In this document: positions 1 to 7,511 of the stretch, in pieces
How the letters are laid out: each line of letters begins with the position of its first letter
Numbering within the stretch: position 1 is the first letter of the stretch
Source of the DNA: an uncultured Bacteroidales bacterium
Lineage (GTDB): Bacteria; Bacteroidota; Bacteroidia; Bacteroidales; P3
Assembly: GCA_900314925.1 (NCBI GenBank)
Contig: OMXC01000017.1
Coordinates: forward strand, 1 to 57,194
DNA length: 57,194 bases
Direction: 5' to 3'
Program-made: the position numbers and the translations under genes
The notes under the pieces: generated by a model
Database searches by the model: none
The model's input: only the letters and a program-made list of their open reading frames with translations
Told to the model about the DNA's origin: nothing

Positions 1-1
1 C

Positions 2-112
2 ACCTGGAGCGGCCTCACCGTCCACGTCTACGGCTTCACCATCGGCGCCGGCCGCGACAACCTCGGCCTCGGCTCCCCCTCCGCCTTCATCGGCACCGGC
101 AATGTGGGGTAA
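2..112 (+). CDS. C-terminal 36 residues of an unidentified protein (partial)
   Basis: The frame is open from base 2 to a TAA at 110-112. The visible peptide is rich in Gly, Ser and aromatic residues (for example VHVYGFTIGAG and AFIGTGNVG), a composition often seen in surface or beta-structured proteins. I do not recognise the family and the 5' part lies outside the window. Codon use is GC-rich like the neighbouring genes. A 7-bp-period repeat tract starts directly after the stop. The call rests only on the open frame and composition. Confidence 0.5.
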   Translation, partial: TWSGLTVHVYGFTIGAGRDNLGLGSPSAFIGTGNVG

Positions 113-251
113 ACAGTTATGAGTTATGAGTTTGAGATGTAAGATTGCCGCCAATTCTCAATTTTCAATTTTCAATTTTCAATTTTCAATTTCTCCCTCA
201 CTCCCCCATCACTCCACACTCATAACTCATAACTCTTAACTCTTAACTTCC
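113..251. repeat. 7-bp-period repeat tracts
   Basis: Three blocks are visible: GTTATGA-type heptamers at about 115-135, AATTTTC-type heptamers at about 157-190 (five or six copies), and ACTCATA/ACTCTTA heptamers at about 218-251. Sequences differ between blocks but the 7-bp spacing is kept. The rest of the interval is C-rich low-complexity DNA with no gene. Confidence 0.85.
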
Positions 252-277
252 CACTCCCCTCCACTCCCCCCCAACTT

Positions 278-321
278 AAAAAAAAGACCGCACGGCCCCC
301 TCAAAAGGCCATGCGGTCTTG
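278..321 (-). terminator. Rho-independent terminator for the symporter gene
   Basis: Read on the minus strand, an AGACCGCATGGCC arm pairs with GGCCGTGCGGTCT (one G-T pair) around a short loop and is followed by eight T residues. It lies about 195 bp past the symporter stop; the IS remnant sits between them. Confidence 0.8.
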
Positions 322-335
322 CTTTAGAAAAATGA

Positions 336-515
336 AATCTTCACCTCACCTCGCAGGAGAGGATCTCGATGCGGCGCAGACATTATGTCACCACCGACGC
401 CAACCACAACTACAGGAGATACCCGAACCTCGTCAAGGGGATGACGGTGACGGCTCCCAACAGGGTGTGGGTGAGCGGCATCACCTACGTCGAGACAGAA
501 GAAGGGGTTGGCGGG
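336..515 (+). pseudogene. IS3-family transposase (OrfB) remnant
   Basis: The frame from 336 (first ATG at 369) encodes a peptide containing YVTTDANHNYRRYPNLVKG and then APNRVWVSGITYVETEEG. This matches the segment of IS3-family OrfB transposases that enters the rve integrase core, typically '...NHR...YPNL...NQVWVSDITYI...'. The first catalytic Asp of the DDE triad, expected in 'SDITY', is Gly here. There is no N-terminal part and no remaining catalytic core, and similarity stops where the convergent symporter gene ends. Terminal inverted repeats are not visible. It is a dead fragment. Family assignment is from motif recall, not a search. Confidence 0.6.
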
Positions 516-2081
516 TTACTGTGTGATCCAATACTCCACGCCTTCTATGCCCAGCGCCTTGGGGTCGAACTTGGGTTCGACGCCTTGTTTCTTCTGGCGC
601 TCGTAGTCCTTGAGCGAGCGCAGGGCTTTGGGCGAGAGCAGCAGTATGGCTACCACGTTGATCCACGCCATGACGCCAACGCCTATGTCGCCCAGCGTCC
701 ACACGAAGCCGCTCGTCTGCAGCGACGAGATGAACACCGCGGCCACCGTGCTGATGCGCAGCAGCCATATCACCACGCGCTCGCCGCGGTCGTCGCCGAA
801 CTTGAGGTCGGCCTCCTCCAGCTCGTCGAGGCGTTCGGGGTGCTTCTTGTAGACGCGGCGGCGCCAGCGGTTGAAGAGGTAGACGAGGTTGGTCTCGGCG
901 TAGTAGTAGTAAGCCATCACCGTGGTGAAGGCGAAGAAGAAGAGCGCTATGGAGATGACCGTGTGGCCGGCGCGCGGGCCTATGACGGTGCCGAGGGCGC
1001 CGGTGGTGTAGAACACGCCGGGCTCCCCTTCCGGGGCCCCGGGGTTCTGCAGCAGGTAGCTGACCGTGGCCGTGCCGCCGTTGACGGTGACGCTGTCTAT
1101 GATGTTGTATGTCTTGCAGGCCAGTATCATCATGGCCGTGGCGGTGCACACCAGCAGGGTGTCGATATACACCGAGAAGGCCTGCACGAGGCCCTGCTTC
1201 ACGGGGTGGCTCACCTTGGCCGCCGCCGCCACGATGGCCCCCGTGCCCTGGCCCGCTTCGTTGCTGTAGATGCCGCGCTTCACGCCCCACGCTATCGTGC
1301 TGCCCAGCAGGGCGCCGCCCACCTCGTTGACGCCCACGGCGCCGCGCAGCATCTGCATGAGCACGTCGGGCACCACCTGCCAGTTGACTGCCAGCACCAC
1401 GACGGCGAGGATGATGTACACCATGGCCATGACCGGGGCCACGACCTGCGCCACGTTGGCTATGCGCTTCACGCCGCCCATCACCACCAGCGCCAGCAGC
1501 GTGGCCACCACGGCGCCCACCACCCACGGGGCCACCCCGAAGGTCTCGGAGCAGCTCAGCGCTATGCTGTTGCCGTGTATCGGCGGCAGGAACACGCCGC
1601 AGGCCACGGCGGCGAGCACGGCGAACAGCGACCCGAAGAAGGGGCTGTGGAGCCCTTTCTCGATGTAGTAGGCCGGGCCTCCGCGAAACTGCCCGTTGTG
1701 GTCCTCCTTGTATATCTGTGCCAGCGTGGCCTCCACGAAGGCGCTGCCGGCCCCGAAGAAAGCTATTATCCACATCCACACGATGGCCCCCGGCCCGCCG
1801 AAGCCTATGGCCGTGGCCACACCAACGATGTTGCCCGTCCCCACGCGCCCCGAGAGGGCCATGGCGAACGCCTGGAACGACGAGATGCCGGTTTTCTTAC
1901 CTCCATGGGCCTTGGCTTTGTCGCCGATGAAGAGCAGACGGAACATCTCGCCGAAGCGCCGCACCTGCACGAAGCGCGTGCGCAGCGAAAAATAGAGCCC
2001 CGCCAGCAGGCACAGGCCCACCAGCGCCGGGCTCCACACCCAGCTGTTGAACACAGTAACGGCGGTAGCTATCTTCTCCAT
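516..2081 (-). CDS. Alanine/glycine:cation symporter family protein (AGCS)
   Basis: This is a multi-pass inner-membrane carrier of the AGCS family, which imports alanine or glycine with Na+ or H+. Evidence is the signature GTGNIVGVATAIGFGGPGA at about residues 81-99, many hydrophobic segments, and a length of 521 residues from the chosen start. The frame is open to 2201, but I place the start at 2081 (protein begins MEKIATAV) because a -7 box lies at 2102-2109 and the upstream codons overlap promoter DNA. The gene is monocistronic and divergent from the dipeptidase gene. Its 3' end is followed by an IS remnant and then its terminator at 278-321. Substrate specificity within the family cannot be read from sequence alone. 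Confidence 0.92.
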   Translation of the reverse strand: MEKIATAVTVFNSWVWSPALVGLCLLAGLYFSLRTRFVQVRRFGEMFRLLFIGDKAKAHGGKKTGISSFQAFAMALSGRVGTGNIVGVATAIGFGGPGAIVWMWIIAFFGAGSAFVEATLAQIYKEDHNGQFRGGPAYYIEKGLHSPFFGSLFAVLAAVACGVFLPPIHGNSIALSCSETFGVAPWVVGAVVATLLALVVMGGVKRIANVAQVVAPVMAMVYIILAVVVLAVNWQVVPDVLMQMLRGAVGVNEVGGALLGSTIAWGVKRGIYSNEAGQGTGAIVAAAAKVSHPVKQGLVQAFSVYIDTLLVCTATAMMILACKTYNIIDSVTVNGGTATVSYLLQNPGAPEGEPGVFYTTGALGTVIGPRAGHTVISIALFFFAFTTVMAYYYYAETNLVYLFNRWRRRVYKKHPERLDELEEADLKFGDDRGERVVIWLLRISTVAAVFISSLQTSGFVWTLGDIGVGVMAWINVVAILLLSPKALRSLKDYERQKKQGVEPKFDPKALGIEGVEYWITQ

Positions 2082-2101
2082 GTTGTGTCGTTTTTGTGCT
2101 G

Positions 2102-2132
2102 CAAAAGTACAAACATTTTGCGACATGGCAAA
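2102..2132 (-). promoter_or_regulatory. Bacteroidetes-type promoter of the symporter gene
   Basis: On the minus strand TTTG (2129-2132) is followed after 19 bp by TACTTTTG (2102-2109). It lies 20 bp upstream of the chosen ATG. Confidence 0.75.
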
Positions 2133-2193
2133 ATCTTTGTCTCCGGCAGAGAGCCGGCAGGGAGGGGAGAAAAGGTGTTTTTTCGCCGCCGGG

Positions 2194-2224
2194 TTGTCCA
2201 TTATGAAAAAAAAGTGTATCTTTG
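2194..2224 (+). promoter_or_regulatory. Promoter of the dipeptidase lipoprotein gene
   Basis: TTG at 2194-2196 and TATCTTTG at 2217-2224 form a -33/-7 pair, 21 nt before the ATG at 2246. Confidence 0.75.
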
Positions 2225-2245
2225 CAGCGCAAAAAACGAGTAACC

Positions 2246-2989
2246 ATGAAAAAGACTTTTCTGTTTATAGCTATGGCCGCGCTGCTTGCAACGGCCTGCA
2301 ACAGTGGAGAGAAGAACGCTGCCGAGTCTGCTTCCGACGGCTCGCAGGCCTTCGTGAACATCACCGATGTGGTGCCCGACGCCATATTGGAGATACGCTA
2401 TTTCGGCACATACAACTTCGTCGGCTCGCGCATCGACGGCTACCTGCAGCCCACGGCGCTGCTCACGCGCCAGGCCGCCGACAGCCTCCGCGCCGTCAGC
2501 GACGACCTCAAGGCCCGCGGCTACCGCCTGAAGATATACGACGCCTACCGCCCGCAGGCGGGCGTCGACCACTTCGTGCGCTGGGGCAAAGACCTCGGCG
2601 ACACGCTGATGAAGCGCTATTTCTATCCGCGCGAGCTTAAGGACAGCCTCTTCATCAAGGAGTACATAGCCACGCAGAGCGGCCACTCGCGCGGCTCCAC
2701 GCTCGACCTCACGCTCTTCGACATGGCCACCGAGAAGGAGCTTGACATGGGCGGCACCTTCGACTGGTTCGGCCGCGAGAGCCATCCCGACTGCGGCGGC
2801 GACCCCGAGACGGGCGTCTACCGCCCCAACGACACCATCACCGCCACGCAGTTCGCCAACCGCATGATACTGCGCCAGGCCATGATGCGCCACGGCTTCA
2901 AGCCTTACGAGTGCGAGTGGTGGCACTTCACCCTCCGCGACGAGCCGTTCCCCGACACCTACTTCACTTTCCCCGTCAAGGAACTCTGA
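2246..2989 (+). CDS. VanX/DdpX-type D-Ala-D-Ala dipeptidase lipoprotein (M15D)
   Basis: A zinc peptidase of family M15D, predicted to cleave D-Ala-D-Ala released during peptidoglycan turnover. The zinc ligand motif SGHSRGSTLD occupies residues 145-154 (H147, D154), and EWWH at 224-227 supplies the catalytic Glu and third ligand with the same three-residue spacing as in VanX. YDAYRP at about 98-103 carries the conserved Arg. The N-terminus (MKKTFLFIAMAALLATAC) is a lipoprotein signal with Cys18 as the lipidated residue, so it acts in the periplasm or at a membrane. I use the ATG at 2246 rather than 2222, which overlaps the -7 box. There is no vanHA neighbourhood, so a role in vancomycin resistance is not implied; cell-wall recycling is more likely. 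Confidence 0.88.
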   Translation: MKKTFLFIAMAALLATACNSGEKNAAESASDGSQAFVNITDVVPDAILEIRYFGTYNFVGSRIDGYLQPTALLTRQAADSLRAVSDDLKARGYRLKIYDAYRPQAGVDHFVRWGKDLGDTLMKRYFYPRELKDSLFIKEYIATQSGHSRGSTLDLTLFDMATEKELDMGGTFDWFGRESHPDCGGDPETGVYRPNDTITATQFANRMILRQAMMRHGFKPYECEWWHFTLRDEPFPDTYFTFPVKEL

Positions 2990-3002
2990 ACGGCACGGCT
3001 TT

Positions 3003-3887
3003 ATGACTCGCGAGAAGGAGATATTCAAGGTGACGCTGGTGGGCAGCGCGGTTAACGTGCTGCTGACGGCGTTCAAGTTCGTGGCCGGCATCGTGGGCCA
3101 CAGCGCCGCCATGACGGCCGACGCCGTGCATTCGCTCTCCGACCTGCTGACCGACGCCGTCGTGCTGCTCTTCGTGCGCATCAGCGGCAAGCCCGAAGAC
3201 CGCAGCCACGACTACGGCCACGGCAAGTACGAGACCCTCGCCACCGCCGTCATAGGCATCGCCCTCGTCGTGGTGGCCGTGGGCATCGGCTACAGGGCCC
3301 TGGTCGCCATGCTTTTCTGGTATCGCGGCGGCACGCTGCCGGCGCCGGGCATGCTGGCGCTCTGGGCGGCGCTGGTGTCGGTGGCGCTTAAAGAGCTGGT
3401 GTACCGCTACACCCTGCGGCACGCGCGCAAGCTCGGCTCGCCGGCCATGGAGGCCAACGCCTGGCACCACCGCAGCGACGCGCTCTCGTCGCTGGGCACC
3501 CTCCTGGGCATCGGCGGCGCCATACTGCTCGGCGACCGCTGGACGGTGCTCGACCCGCTGGCGGGGCTCATCGTGGCGTTCTTTATCCTACGTGTGGCCT
3601 GCAAGCTCCTCAAGCAGGGCTTCGACGAGCTGATGGAGGCCTCGCTGCCCGACGAGGTGGAGCGCGAGATACTGGCCGTCGTCGCCTCTTTCCCCGACGT
3701 GCACGAACCGCACCACCTGCGCACACGCCGCATCGGCAGCCGCTACGCCATAGAGCTGCACATACGCATGGACGGCTCCGTGCCGCTCGCCGTGGCGCAT
3801 GCTCGCACCTGCGAGATAGAGCAGGCCCTCAGGGCACGTTTCGGCGACACAACACACATCACGCTCCATGTGGAGCCTATAAAATGA
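3003..3887 (+). CDS. Cation diffusion facilitator (CDF) metal exporter
   Basis: An inner-membrane divalent-cation/proton antiporter of the CDF family (294 residues, usual length). Metal-site motifs are visible in two helices: DAVHSLSD (D40, H43, D47) in TM2 and HHRSD (155-159) in TM5. About six hydrophobic segments precede a soluble C-terminal domain (about 205-294) of the usual dimerisation type, containing several His residues (VHEPHHLR). Zn2+ is the commonest substrate of such proteins, but Fe2+ or Mn2+ cannot be excluded. It begins 13 bp after the dipeptidase stop and overlaps guaD by 4 bp, so the genes are probably co-transcribed. Confidence 0.93.
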   Translation: MTREKEIFKVTLVGSAVNVLLTAFKFVAGIVGHSAAMTADAVHSLSDLLTDAVVLLFVRISGKPEDRSHDYGHGKYETLATAVIGIALVVVAVGIGYRALVAMLFWYRGGTLPAPGMLALWAALVSVALKELVYRYTLRHARKLGSPAMEANAWHHRSDALSSLGTLLGIGGAILLGDRWTVLDPLAGLIVAFFILRVACKLLKQGFDELMEASLPDEVEREILAVVASFPDVHEPHHLRTRRIGSRYAIELHIRMDGSVPLAVAHARTCEIEQALRARFGDTTHITLHVEPIK

Positions 3888-4372
3888 ACGGAATGAAGAC
3901 TACAGAAGCAGACATACGTTTCATGCGCGAGGCCATCCGTCTGGCCGACGAGAGCGTGGAACACGGTGGAGGCCCTTTCGGGGCGGTGATAGTGAAGGAC
4001 GGCAAGGTGGTGGCCGGCGCGTCAAACCGTGTGACACTCGACAACGACCCCACGGCCCACGCCGAGGTCACCGCCATACGGCAGGCCTGCCGCAAGCTCG
4101 GCACCTTCGAGCTCAAGGGGTGCGTCATCTACACCTCGTGCGAGCCATGCCCCATGTGTCTCGGCGCCATCTACTGGGCGGGCATCGACCGCATCTACTA
4201 TGCCAACACGCGCGATGACGCCGCAGCTGCCGACTTCGCCGACGGCTTCATCTACGAGGAGCTCGACAAACCCCTCGCCGAGCGCTCCCTTCCCATTGTC
4301 CCCCTGCTGCGCGACGAGGCCCTGCACACTTTCCGTCGCTGGCAGGAGAAGGCCGACAAGACTGTCTATTGA
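3884..4372 (+). CDS. guaD: Guanine deaminase (CDA-fold, GuaD type)
   Basis: Hydrolytic deamination of guanine to xanthine in purine salvage or catabolism. The cytidine-deaminase-fold zinc motifs are HAE (59-61) and PCPMC (88-92). The flanking context 'NDPTAHAEVTAIR', 'YTSCEPCPMCLGAIYWA' and the late 'FIYEELDKP' resemble Bacillus GuaD much more than tRNA adenosine deaminase TadA. Length is 162 residues against about 156 in the family. The start overlaps the CDF stop in an ATGA junction; an ATG three codons later (3893) is an alternative. A nucleoside or tRNA deaminase is the less likely reading. Confidence 0.85.
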   Translation: MNGMKTTEADIRFMREAIRLADESVEHGGGPFGAVIVKDGKVVAGASNRVTLDNDPTAHAEVTAIRQACRKLGTFELKGCVIYTSCEPCPMCLGAIYWAGIDRIYYANTRDDAAAADFADGFIYEELDKPLAERSLPIVPLLRDEALHTFRRWQEKADKTVY

Positions 4373-4380
4373 CTTCCGGG

Positions 4381-4863
4381 ATGCTCTTTACGGCGCAGTA
4401 TGAGAGCCCGCTCGGCACCATCGGGCTCGTCTCCGACGGGGTGGCGCTCACGGGGCTCCGCTTCGGGGTGGGGGAGGAGGCCGTCCCTGCCGCCGACGTA
4501 CCCGCCATCGCCGACGCCTGCCGCTGGCTCGACCTCTACTTCTCCGGCCTGCAACCGGGCTTCCTTCCGCCGCTCAACCTTGTCGGCACAGCCTTCCAGC
4601 AGCGTGTCTGGAAGGCATTGATGGAGATACCATACGGCGCCACCGCCACCTATGGCGCCATCGCACGCCATGTCGGGTGCCGCTCGGCGCAGGCCGTAGG
4701 GCAGGCGGTAGGCAGCAATCCCGTGGCCGTCATCGTCCCGTGCCACCGCGTCGTTGGCAGCGGCGGCGCGCTCACCGGCTACGCCTACGGCGTGGAACGC
4801 AAAGAGTACTTGCTTCAGCTGGAAGCGGGAAGGCATGCAAGTGCGGCCACAGCCTCGCGGTAG
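4381..4863 (+). CDS. ogt: Methylated-DNA-protein cysteine methyltransferase
   Basis: A suicide repair enzyme that moves the alkyl group from O6-alkylguanine onto its own cysteine. The PCHRV active site has its acceptor Cys at about residue 121, preceded by the DNA-binding 'IPYGATATYGAIA' segment. The protein is 160 residues and lacks an Ada N-terminal domain, as in Ogt/MGMT. I start at the ATG at 4381, 8 bp after guaD stops; an upstream TTG at 4369 is possible. The 3' end overlaps the convergent dihydrouridine synthase gene by 49 bp. Confidence 0.93.
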   Translation: MLFTAQYESPLGTIGLVSDGVALTGLRFGVGEEAVPAADVPAIADACRWLDLYFSGLQPGFLPPLNLVGTAFQQRVWKALMEIPYGATATYGAIARHVGCRSAQAVGQAVGSNPVAVIVPCHRVVGSGGALTGYAYGVERKEYLLQLEAGRHASAATASR

Positions 4864-5726
4864 CGCGTCAGGGTGGTGGCTTTCATGATGGCTTTCTTCT
4901 GCTTGTGTGGAATGTCGGCATACTCCCAGAAGGCGTGGAGCCGCGAGAGTGTCTGGCTGTCGCCGCAGAGGGTTTCCACAGCATGTTGGTAGACGATGGC
5001 GTGCATGTCGTGCAGCACCTGCGCCGGCTCCTTGTCGCCGAGCATCCAAGGCCGCGCCAGCAAGCCTCGTCCTATCATCAGGCCCTTGAATTTCGCGCCA
5101 GCCAAATTCTTCATTTTTAATTCTTCATTCTTAATTTCAAAAATGTCGCCGTTGTACACGACGGGGTGCCTGCACGCCTCGTGGAAGCGCAGGAAGGCCT
5201 CGCGGTCGGCCACGCCCTTGTACTGCTGGCGCCCCAGCCGCGGGTGCAGCGTGACGTGGATGAGCGGCATCCCGTTGACTATCGGCATCGCCGCCAAGCC
5301 CTCCTCCTCGCTCTCTTGCCCAAGGCGCATCTTCACGGAGAACAGCACCTCGGGGCGGCGCAGCATCTCACGCTGTATCTCCTCAATGCGGTCGGGGTGC
5401 TGGAGAAGTCCGCTCCCACGCCCGGCCTTCACCTGCATGGGGAACGGGCATCCCATATTGAGGTCTATCCTTTGCCAGCCCTGCTCCTGCAATGCGTCGC
5501 ACAGCCGTGCAAACTCGTCGCCGCCGGCGGCTATCACCTGCGGCACCGTCGGCACGCCGGCGTTGCGCCCGGGGTCGGTGTCGCGCAAATCCTTCTTTCT
5601 CACCTCGCCATGCTCAATTCTGACGAACGGCGTATAGTACTCGTCCACCCCGCCGACGCACTCGTGGTGCGCCCGCCGGTAGACGGCATCGGTGTAGCCC
5701 TGCAACGGGGCGAAGGCAATGTACAT
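4815..5726 (-). CDS. tRNA-dihydrouridine synthase
   Basis: An FMN-dependent reductase that forms dihydrouridine in tRNA D loops. APLQGYTD starts the TIM barrel, the catalytic Cys is in LNMGCPFP (C93), and MIGRGLLARPW (about 217-227) binds phosphate. At 303 residues it is a short Dus resembling the DusC branch. Between the conserved YNGDI and the MIGRG strand, residues about 197-207 (EIKNEELKMKN) are encoded by a 7-bp-period repeat (5105-5140) like those in intergenic DNA, an in-frame replacement or insertion in a variable loop. It lies 5 bp after the rhodanese/metallo-hydrolase gene and is probably its operon partner. Confidence 0.9.
   Translation of the reverse strand: MYIAFAPLQGYTDAVYRRAHHECVGGVDEYYTPFVRIEHGEVRKKDLRDTDPGRNAGVPTVPQVIAAGGDEFARLCDALQEQGWQRIDLNMGCPFPMQVKAGRGSGLLQHPDRIEEIQREMLRRPEVLFSVKMRLGQESEEEGLAAMPIVNGMPLIHVTLHPRLGRQQYKGVADREAFLRFHEACRHPVVYNGDIFEIKNEELKMKNLAGAKFKGLMIGRGLLARPWMLGDKEPAQVLHDMHAIVYQHAVETLCGDSQTLSRLHAFWEYADIPHKQKKAIMKATTLTRYREAVAALACLPASS
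5105..5140. repeat. 7-bp-period repeat inside the dihydrouridine synthase gene
   Basis: On the plus strand, heptamers alternate between TTCATTT/TTCATTC and TTAATTC/TTAATTT. The composition is AT-rich against a GC-rich gene. On the coding strand the tract contains no in-frame stop. Confidence 0.7.
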
Positions 5727-5731
5727 GTGGG

Positions 5732-6766
5732 TTATTCGTAGTGGCGGATGCGGACATCGATGCCGGGCAGTTGGGCGGGGATGCCGCTGACGTCGGTCTC
5801 GCCGTAGTGGTAGGGGAAGAGCACCTTGGGCTGCACCGTATTGGCGGCGCGCACGAGCTGGTCCGTGGTCATGGTGTAGGGTTGGTTGCAGGGCAGGAAG
5901 GCGATGTCGATGTCCTTGATATCGGCCATCTCGGGGATGTCCTCGGTGTCGCCGGCGATGTAGAGGCGCAGGCCGCCGAGGGTGAGGATATATCCGTTGT
6001 CGCGCCCCTTGGGGTGGAACTGCAGGTGCCCCTCGGTGGTGTTGTAGGCCGGCACGGCCTCAAGGGCGCCGCCGCCGGCCAAAGGCTGTCTGTCGCCATT
6101 CTTCATGGCCTGGCCGTTGCCGTAGAGCTCCACGCAGCGCGGATTCATGATGAGCTGTGTCTTGTCGGTGGTGAGCTGGCGGAGGGCTGCGGTGTCGTAA
6201 TGGTCGGGATGCTCGTGGGTGACAAGGATGATGTCGGCTTTGGGCATCGCGCTGTAATCCACCGTGCGGCCGCGCAGTTGTGTGACGGGGTCGACGTATA
6301 TCACCCGTCCGTCGTGCTCGAGGCAGATGCTTGCATGCAGCAGGGCGTGAATCTTGACCAGACCGCCATCCATGTGGGTGGCGAAGACGTCGGTCTCCAC
6401 GGTGGTCGTCGGCTTGCCGGCCTTCTGCCAGGCGAGGATGCCGCCGTCGAGGTTGTACACCGTGCAGCCACCAGCGGCCAACTGCTCGGCGGCCTTGAGG
6501 CTGCGGCGTCCGCCGCGGCAGTAGACGGCCACCTCTCCATCAATGCCTTTGATGCGTTCCGCAAAGAGCGTGTCCTTCACGTCGATATTCTCCGCCCCGA
6601 AGAGGTGCCCTTCGGCGTATTCTTCCGCCGTGCGCACATCGATGAGGCGCACGTCCTTCTGTGTCATGACCTCGGCGAACTCGTCGGCGCCAAGGGTCTT
6701 GATGGCTTTGTTTCCGCAGCCGCAGAAGAGGGCCGCAAGCATGCTTATCATAATTAGGCGTTTCAT
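5732..6766 (-). CDS. Lipoprotein with rhodanese and metallo-beta-lactamase-fold domains
   Basis: The N-terminus (MKRLIMISMLAALFCGC) is a lipoprotein-type signal with a Cys at residue 15 or 17. Residues about 24-118 form a rhodanese domain (LIDVRTAEEYAEGH; catalytic loop YCRGGRRS, C83), usually a sulfur carrier. Residues about 128-344 form a metal-dependent hydrolase of the UlaG/UPF0173 branch of the metallo-beta-lactamase fold (VTHEHPDHYD, H184/H186/D188/H189; later AGDTED and PYHYGE). Having both domains in one envelope protein suggests a sulfur-linked hydrolase, but the substrate is unknown. It precedes dus by 5 bp. A GTGATAA repeat tract lies just upstream of the start. Confidence 0.82.
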   Translation of the reverse strand: MKRLIMISMLAALFCGCGNKAIKTLGADEFAEVMTQKDVRLIDVRTAEEYAEGHLFGAENIDVKDTLFAERIKGIDGEVAVYCRGGRRSLKAAEQLAAGGCTVYNLDGGILAWQKAGKPTTTVETDVFATHMDGGLVKIHALLHASICLEHDGRVIYVDPVTQLRGRTVDYSAMPKADIILVTHEHPDHYDTAALRQLTTDKTQLIMNPRCVELYGNGQAMKNGDRQPLAGGGALEAVPAYNTTEGHLQFHPKGRDNGYILTLGGLRLYIAGDTEDIPEMADIKDIDIAFLPCNQPYTMTTDQLVRAANTVQPKVLFPYHYGETDVSGIPAQLPGIDVRIRHYE

Positions 6767-6771
6767 TATTA

Positions 6772-6800
6772 GTGATAAGTGATAAGTGATAAGTGATAAG
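6772..6800. repeat. GTGATAA heptamer tract
   Basis: Four tandem GTGATAA units lie just 5' of the rhodanese/metallo-hydrolase start. The following 110 bp up to the winged-helix gene hold GGCCGG-rich sequence with no recognisable feature. Confidence 0.85.
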
Positions 6801-6914
6801 TATTATGTGTTAAGTGTTTCCGGTGGCCGGCTCGCCGCAAAACATCACCCACACCGGCCAGGGCGCCCCCGAAGGGCCGGCCGGTGATAACGTAGATGGC
6901 ATGGCGGCGTGTGC

Positions 6915-7088
6915 CTACTTCGCGGGCTCCCACTTGCAGCGCACGGGCGACACGATGGCTCCTTCCTTCTTCAGGGCGTCGAAGGCTTTGTCAACCTCCT
7001 TGCGGTCGGCGTTCAACATCTTGGTCACATCGCCTGCCGAAACGGGCTTGCCGGCCTCGCGCATGGCTTTCAATACCTGGTCTTTCAT
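6915..7088 (-). CDS. Small winged-helix-like protein, 57 residues
   Basis: An ORF running from ATG at 7086-7088 to TAG at 6915-6917. It starts MKDQVLKAMREAGKPVSAGDV and ends EGAIVSPVRCKWEPAK. The order 'helix - KPVSAGDVTKML - DRKEVDKAFDALKKEGAIVSP' is the helix, recognition helix and wing pattern of a minimal winged helix. Similar stand-alone proteins of about 60 residues occur in Bacteroidales, to my recollection. It has its own promoter (7117-7147), which makes a real gene likely. A nucleic-acid-binding role is inferred from fold only. Confidence 0.7.
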   Translation of the reverse strand: MKDQVLKAMREAGKPVSAGDVTKMLNADRKEVDKAFDALKKEGAIVSPVRCKWEPAK

Positions 7089-7116
7089 GGTCTTTGTTTT
7101 TTGTGTTTTGTTTTTG

Positions 7117-7147
7117 CAAAAGTACGCCTTTTCTCCGGAACGGCAAA
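7117..7147 (-). promoter_or_regulatory. Promoter of the small winged-helix gene
   Basis: On the minus strand TTTG (7144-7147), 19 bp, then TACTTTTG (7117-7124), ending 28 nt before the ATG. Confidence 0.78.
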
Positions 7148-7269
7148 AAATATTTCACCCGCGCCTGATTTTCCGCCTGTTCGCTCACGCAGCGCCCCCG
7201 CGTGCTGCGGCCTTGGCGCTCTTGCCGCCCACGCCCCGCGGCGCCATGACGCCCCCACGGCAACACCAC

Positions 7270-7361
7270 CCTTCAACGATACTTCAACGACAGTATAACG
7301 ATACATCAACGATTTCTATCGTTGAAATATCGTTGATGTATCGTTGAAGTATCGTTGAAAT
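7270..7361. repeat. 11-bp-unit palindromic element, copy 1
   Basis: Four left units (such as ACTTCAACGAC at 7281-7291 and ACATCAACGAT at 7303-7313) read as the reverse complement of four right units starting at 7318, 7329, 7340 and 7351 (ATCGTTGAAAT, ATCGTTGATGT, ATCGTTGAAGT, ATCGTTGAAAT). A short TTCT centre separates them. Every unit is 11 bp. The element lies upstream of the winged-helix promoter and 3' of the M16 gene terminator. The rest of 7148-7435 has no gene. Confidence 0.9.
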
Positions 7362-7435
7362 GACGAGTAAAGCACTTGTTGAGCGCGTGTTGCAAAAGTG
7401 CCGTTTTGCACCTTTTCCTGACGTCGTTTTGGGAC

Positions 7436-7479
7436 AAAAAGAGAGCCTCCGCGAGGGCGCTGGCTCCCGCGGAGGCTCT
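7436..7479 (-). terminator. Terminator of the M16 peptidase gene
   Basis: Arms AGAGCCTCCGCG (7442-7453) and CGCGGAGGCTCT (7468-7479) are perfectly complementary. On the minus strand the hairpin is followed within a few bases by TTTTT. Confidence 0.85.
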
Positions 7480-7511
7480 GGTTGTGAACCGCTTGGGTCC
7501 GGTTAAGGGAT

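Noticed and set aside
2082..2201. Symporter start at 2201
   Set aside because: The extra 40 codons include the -33/-7 promoter and encode no hydrophobic or conserved sequence.
369..2243. 624-codon open frame opposite the symporter gene
   Set aside because: His/Ala/Arg/Gly-rich translation without motifs, typical of the antisense of a GC-rich gene. Only its first ~50 codons (IS remnant) lie outside the real gene and were kept separately.
2246..2989. Vancomycin resistance cluster
   Set aside because: Only a VanX-like peptidase is present; no VanH, ligase or two-component regulator nearby.
3884..4372. tRNA adenosine deaminase TadA
   Set aside because: The motif context and C-terminal half match GuaD-type guanine deaminase better.
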